This document shows, piece after piece, positions 59,401 to 64,000 of a stretch of DNA of 64,000 bases. The notes beneath the pieces are model-generated. The model was given only the letters and a program-made list of their open reading frames with translations, was not told where the DNA came from and made no database searches. Position numbers and translations under genes: made by a program. The DNA comes from Rallus limicola (Eukaryota > Chordata > Aves > Gruiformes > Rallidae): the NCBI GenBank assembly GCA_022605955.1, contig JAKCOZ010000005.1, positions 49,601,762 through 49,665,761 of the forward strand, written 5' to 3'. Within the stretch, counting starts at the first letter, position 1; each line of letters opens with the position of its first letter.

Positions 59401-62400
59401 GCCTGGGAAGATCTCACAGGCAGTTAATGAACAGCTGGAAAGATATGATTGAGTTGAGAACTGAATCAGTGCTTAGTCTTGATTGAGTTTGCTTCGAGGA
59501 AAAAAAACCCAACAAACTACTACAAAAAAACCCCACACAGCATAATTTCCTTCCTTTGGATGAAAAGGTAACTATGGTGACTGGGGAGAAAGATCAGATG
59601 TTTTCATTTTACAGCAGAGAAGCATATATATCCTCCAAGATTATTTGTAGTGAGGGTGAGGGATTGTCAAGAGACCTTTCACAAAACGCAGTACCGACCA
59701 TCAATGGTCAAAGCTGCTGTTCAAGGACAGCCCTGGAGCAGTGCCGGGGGCTGGCAGCTCCTAGCAGAGGTCATCTGAGAGCTGGAGTCCTGCTCAGCCA
59801 CAGTTCCAACCCACCCTTTGATTTGGCATCCCCTGTCCTACAACAGCAATGCTGCCAGATTTGAGGCAATCTATAGGTTTTGTGTTTGCTTGTGTTTGCT
59901 CAAGGGTGAGGCTTGCTCCCTCTCCATGATGTGAGTTAACACTTTGTTTGGTTCTTCTAATACATATTTCATGACCTGGCTACTGTGTTTTAATCAGCTG
60001 AGCAACAACTCAAGCACTCGAGCAGGTGGTCTGGTGGCTTGATAAATATAATTATGATGACTAAAAGCCACATTGCACTTGGCACCATTCTTCACAGTTT
60101 CCCCAGAGGTCTGGAGTTGGCTTGCCCTGGTGACAGATCCAACCTTTGCAATCTCCCTGTCCACCTTCCATAAATTTGGCAGCCAGATTCACCTCTCAGT
60201 CTCTGCAGATCTGGTATTCCTGCATGGGAACAGAACTGATATGAGAATTTAAATTAAAACCACCAAAACCTACACAAACCAAGCCCAAATTGTGCTCCAT
60301 CTTGGACTGACAAGAATCTCATTATAAAAACATGGAAGTGAACTGGAAACAGACTGAAAATGAAGCTCAGGGTGGATAATTCTGTGCTAAATACTATTTT
60401 TGGTTGATCCAGTGTGCATTAAACTGTGGGTCACTTGAGCTATTACTGTCCTTGGAATGGAAAAATAAAACATACTGTGGCTGGGACTACAGCTTCAGTG
60501 ATAACACACAGGTTTCAGTGCATCCCAGCAATGCCTTTACTCCTTCTTTCAGTATGTTGTTTTTGTTGCTTTATTTAGAGCTGGCAGATATCTGTCAAGT
60601 TACTTAGTTTGCCTATTCAGCAAAGGCCATAGTGTACTTAATATTAAGCACATTTATATCCCACTGAGGTAACATAGTTAGCTCATGATTATTTCAATGT
60701 TTGTGTTGTCTATATGTTTCTCTTTCATATGATGATACACAGATGATATCTTCAGTGTACATTGACCTAGAATTCTGAAATGGGCAAGATGTAATCTTGA
60801 TATTTCCAAGTGCTTACATATTTCCTCTCTTAGAAAAATATCTATAGATCAATAAATAATTTGCAAAACAAAATAGAAAACATTTTAAATTGAAATTATT
60901 TTTACTATGAAAACCTATAATGTCCTCAAAACATGTCAAAATGGAAAAGTTAAGATTAACCAAAATGTTTTTTTATTATTTTCCCAGAATGAAATGGCAA
61001 AGTATTTCTACAGGAAAACTCCATTTCAGGGACATGACACTTTCTATCATTTATCCATGACCAGCTCTAGATACTGTGATATAGGAGGCTGTTTTGATGT
61101 CTGTTCTGTAAGCACAGAGGATCAGATTCTGATCTTTCAAAATCTGGCATTGTACTGATTTCAAGAAAGCCATGAGATGTTACACAGCGAAAGAGCCCAA
61201 ATCTTCCTTCAGTTCTTCTGGGCAACCACAGTGATAACTGAACAACCCTCATCCTAAACCCATCACTGTCATGAAATTTTTTGTCATTGTAGCCTGAATC
61301 ATCAGTACTCTGGCCATCTGTGTTTAACCAGAAATCTGTGGGAAGTATTCTGCAAGGCATATGTCATAGAAGCTGAAGATTTAAAATAAATGGGTGTGGA
61401 AAGAAGGAAAAAAAAAGAAGCCGCCAAAACAAAAACAAATGCCTGAGGAATCCCAGTGGATCATATCAGGATGGAACTGGCACAAGACAGCAACGTTTGC
61501 AAGATACGTGCAGCGTGCCACAGATGGAGCCTGAGCACGTCCTTTGCATCGAATGCAAACCACATTTTTCCCTCTTCCTGGCCTGGTGCATACTGTTGCA
61601 CAGACATGATTGAGTTATTGGCTGCATGCTGGTATCGCAGAGGCAATTCATTGCAAAGACCCTCTCTATCCACCCACCTCATTTACATGCCCTGGTTTAC
61701 GAGGCTCAGGTTTGAACTCAACCTGCAGAAGCAGGGCTGACAGCAGCGCAATACCAAACCTGTAGCCCACCAGAGAGACGTCTGGCTCCCTGGCTGCCCT
61801 GTAGTTTAATCGAGTCCAGCACAAGCAGGACAAGCTTGTAAGAGCTTTCAGGCTTCAAGCACTAGGAAAAAGCTTATGTAGCCTAAGGCTGTTTCTTTAG
61901 CCAAAGATGCTTTTTTTTTGTGCAAATGTGTTCCCTGCTGCCCTGATCAGCGGTTTGACTGGTGAATCAAGCTCTAATGAAATAAGCAGCTGCCTTATAC
62001 CAAATGAGTCCAAGGAGCAACACTAACTGTAAGCAAAACCGCTCAGCGTCTGTGGTTTTGCCACCTGTGAGAACTGAGAGAAAAGCGCCCAGTACAGCAA
62101 TAATGGCTCCACAAAGAAGTGACGATAATACATAGATTTGCTACCCAAAACCTTCTCCATTGGACCATTGCACTTCTAGCTTTCATGCAGGGATTTGCTT
62201 AATCTTTTGTTGATAACACGATAACAAACAAAGCCATTAACATAATAACACCATGATTACACACCTAATCAGTCTTTAGACTTATCATCGTCTAACTAAC
62301 CTTTCCTACTAGGCAAGTGAGAATTTAAGAACATTAACTTATAGTAAGCCTGCTTGTTTTGTGCTAATATTTCATTCCTAATTAGCAGCACAGCATTTTC

Positions 62401-63435
62401 CCCTGCAGAAACCTATTTAATAAAACATTGAATTTTTAATGATTTTGACTGGGGGAGGTGCAAGCCATGTGCACTCCTAAAGATTAACATTCATCTTTAT
62501 TTTGCCATTGCTGAAGCACATTATAGTTGTTATGATCACCCTTGTCCTCTCGGAGCATGCAGAACCCAATGAAAACACTTCTATTGCTCTCTGAGACCTT
62601 GCTTTTACACATAGCACTGCTATTTTAGAGCCAAGATGTATAAACTTAATAAAGATGTTAACCTCGATGATTCATTTATGATAGCAGCGTCGCCAACTTC
62701 TGTAAATCTGTCTAAGAGAGCTTTTGGAACAATGACTGAATTGTAGAGGTTTCATATGCAGGCATAAATGAAGTTAAAAAGTTCCTTATTTGTACTCTGC
62801 AAAAATTTGAAGCCTTAATGAGTGTGATTTGTGGGCTGAGCTCATAGTTTGGAAGCTCTGTTTGTGGCTTGGCTGGTGATGTGGTGATACAAATTATACA
62901 AGTCTGACAAGATAAGGCAGAAGTACTTTTAATATAGGAGAGGGGATGCTTCATTATTCGTAACCTTCGTTGCTCATTCCTGAGTTCAAGTCTTGGCCAG
63001 ACTGGTAGCAATAGAAGATGAAAATAGGACCGTTGTACCCCAAAGGCTCCTGCATTCCTTCTGTCTGCAAACCCTTGCACTTGCATGTGCAGACAAAGCT
63101 GAATTCACATCCCAGTAGGCACAAATACATGCAATGACCTATTGTGTGCACTCTCCTGTGGGTTTTTACACATCAGCCAAATATGCCTTCTTAGAAATAC
63201 ATAGTCAATGATCAGCAACCTACTGAAGTTGAAGACTTCATGTCAGTGCAGAAGGAACAAGTCCAAGCACCTTGACGGAGCAGAAAAACTGGTTTTTTAC
63301 ACATAGAGATATCACGAAGAAAAAGAACTATCAAACCAGGGCAAAATTCAGGCAAGAAATACTCAAGTTCTTAGGAAGAGCACTTCTAAAACAAGTGGTT
63401 CCTTCATGATACATGGATTAATGAGAATTTCCTAA
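56411..63435. other. Non-coding DNA with conserved-looking blocks
   Basis: No gene is recognised. 61440-61740 is poor in stop codons in several frames on both strands and less AT-rich. 62040-62700 is AT-rich and repeat-free, with the texture of a developmental enhancer (GATTACACACCTAATC, repeated GATAACA, AATTAGCAG). A T-rich simple stretch lies at 59045-59080. The 57225-57320 segment may be a decayed amniote repeat (AATTTACACC ... AGGATCAGATC). Confidence 0.5.
62040..62700. promoter_or_regulatory. Candidate conserved non-coding block
   Basis: Repeat-free AT-rich sequence containing paired GATAACA (62212-62227), GATTACACACCTAATCAG, CCTAATTAGCAGCAC and CTTTATTTTGCCATTG. Such clusters are typical of deeply conserved enhancers, but this is judged on texture alone. 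Confidence 0.25.
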
Positions 63436-63580
63436 TAAAGAACATGGAACTGGAAGAGACTGCTTGGGTCAATTAGTTCAGTCCCTTGCTCTTAGAAACA
63501 GCCAAGGCATAAACATTTAAAGCAGATGAGACTGTAACCCATCCCCTCCACTCAGAGATTTTGTTACTGTCAGCAACTGA
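63436..63580 (-). mobile_element. Possible old CR1/L3 3' end, antisense
   Basis: GGAACTGGAAGAGACTGC, then TTCAGTCCCTTGCTC, on the plus strand resembles the antisense of CR1/L3 3' UTRs (GGAAGGGACC ... CAGTCCCCTGC). Only about 60 bases are convincing. Confidence 0.4.
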
Positions 63581-64000
63581 GAACACATTTAGGACAACTA
63601 AGAAAATGCCAAGAAGCAGACCATGACAGAGAAGGCCTGCTGTCTAGCATGATACAAAGCACCAACAAACTGCAATGAATAAATACTGTCCTGAACTTAA
63701 AATATAAAGAGATACTGGTCTTTCTAGAGACCAGACAGGTCACTAAATCAGGGTGCTTCTACCAGTGAAATACAAGCTCACGTTAAAAGAGCAACCACAC
63801 GTACCTGTAGTTTCCCAGGCTGAGGACAGGCTTTTTGGTGCACTAATTTATTCTGTTGATGACTTCGGGTGTGCAAAGAAGTTTTATTAAAGAAAATGCT
63901 TTTTCTCCTCTGTATACATAGGAATGCAGGCAGCATATCCTCATATTTCATTGCCAGGTGCCATTAAGAATAATGCCTGGATCTTAATTGGCATAGCCCA
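63581..64000. other. Non-coding DNA at the window edge
   Basis: Nothing recognisable is seen. Confidence 0.5.

Noticed and set aside
1..64000. CRISPR array, tRNA, rRNA or bacterial operon features
   Set aside because: No regularly spaced repeats, cloverleaf or rRNA-like sequence is seen; the window is vertebrate nuclear DNA.

Overview
The window is almost certainly bird nuclear DNA, most likely from a passerine or close relative. It is AT-rich and non-coding across most of its length. It carries several 5'-truncated CR1 LINEs with the avian ATTCTATG-type 3' tail, and one large endogenous retrovirus whose LTR begins TGTCCTGGTTTCAG on its coding strand, a start I recall from bird ERVL-type LTRs. 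I found no host protein-coding exon that I can defend, so the window looks like an intergenic desert or the inside of a very long intron.

Layout. 1-7364 is unique non-coding DNA with a strong hairpin at 4492-4570 and a 20-bp perfect palindrome at 6086. 7365-8095 is a CR1 copy (+). 8096-18324 is non-coding, with an ancient foldback repeat near 11.7 kb and an 18-bp palindrome at 15605. 18325-25183 is the retroviral locus on the minus strand: a 286-bp repeat copy, an internal 3' region, pol, gag, leader, primer-binding site, one 590-bp LTR, and a second identical copy of the 286-bp repeat. 25184-39740 is non-coding. 39741-40791 is a longer CR1 copy (+). From 40.8 kb to the end the DNA is non-coding, with ancient CR1/L3-like fragments (46.3 kb, 46.8-47.0 kb, 53.8-54.2 kb, 56.1-56.4 kb, 63.4 kb) and several blocks that look like conserved non-coding elements, though conservation could not be tested here.

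How the retroviral genes work together. Gag and Pol are both open over their full length and lie in the same frame, separated by one UAG codon. That arrangement fits translational readthrough, and a hairpin with a possible pseudoknot partner sits just downstream of the UAG. Pol keeps visible protease, reverse transcriptase, RNase H and integrase catalytic residues. No env and no dUTPase reading frame is visible. The primer-binding site matches tRNA-Lys1,2.

The most striking observation is structural. The provirus has only one LTR. Where the other LTR should be, the sequence reads straight through what looks like the unoccupied target site for 285 bases and then jumps into the retroviral 3' region. 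The 286-bp flanks are identical by eye. This is what a provirus still segregating in the population would give if the two alleles were joined, either by the assembler or by a real template-switch rearrangement.
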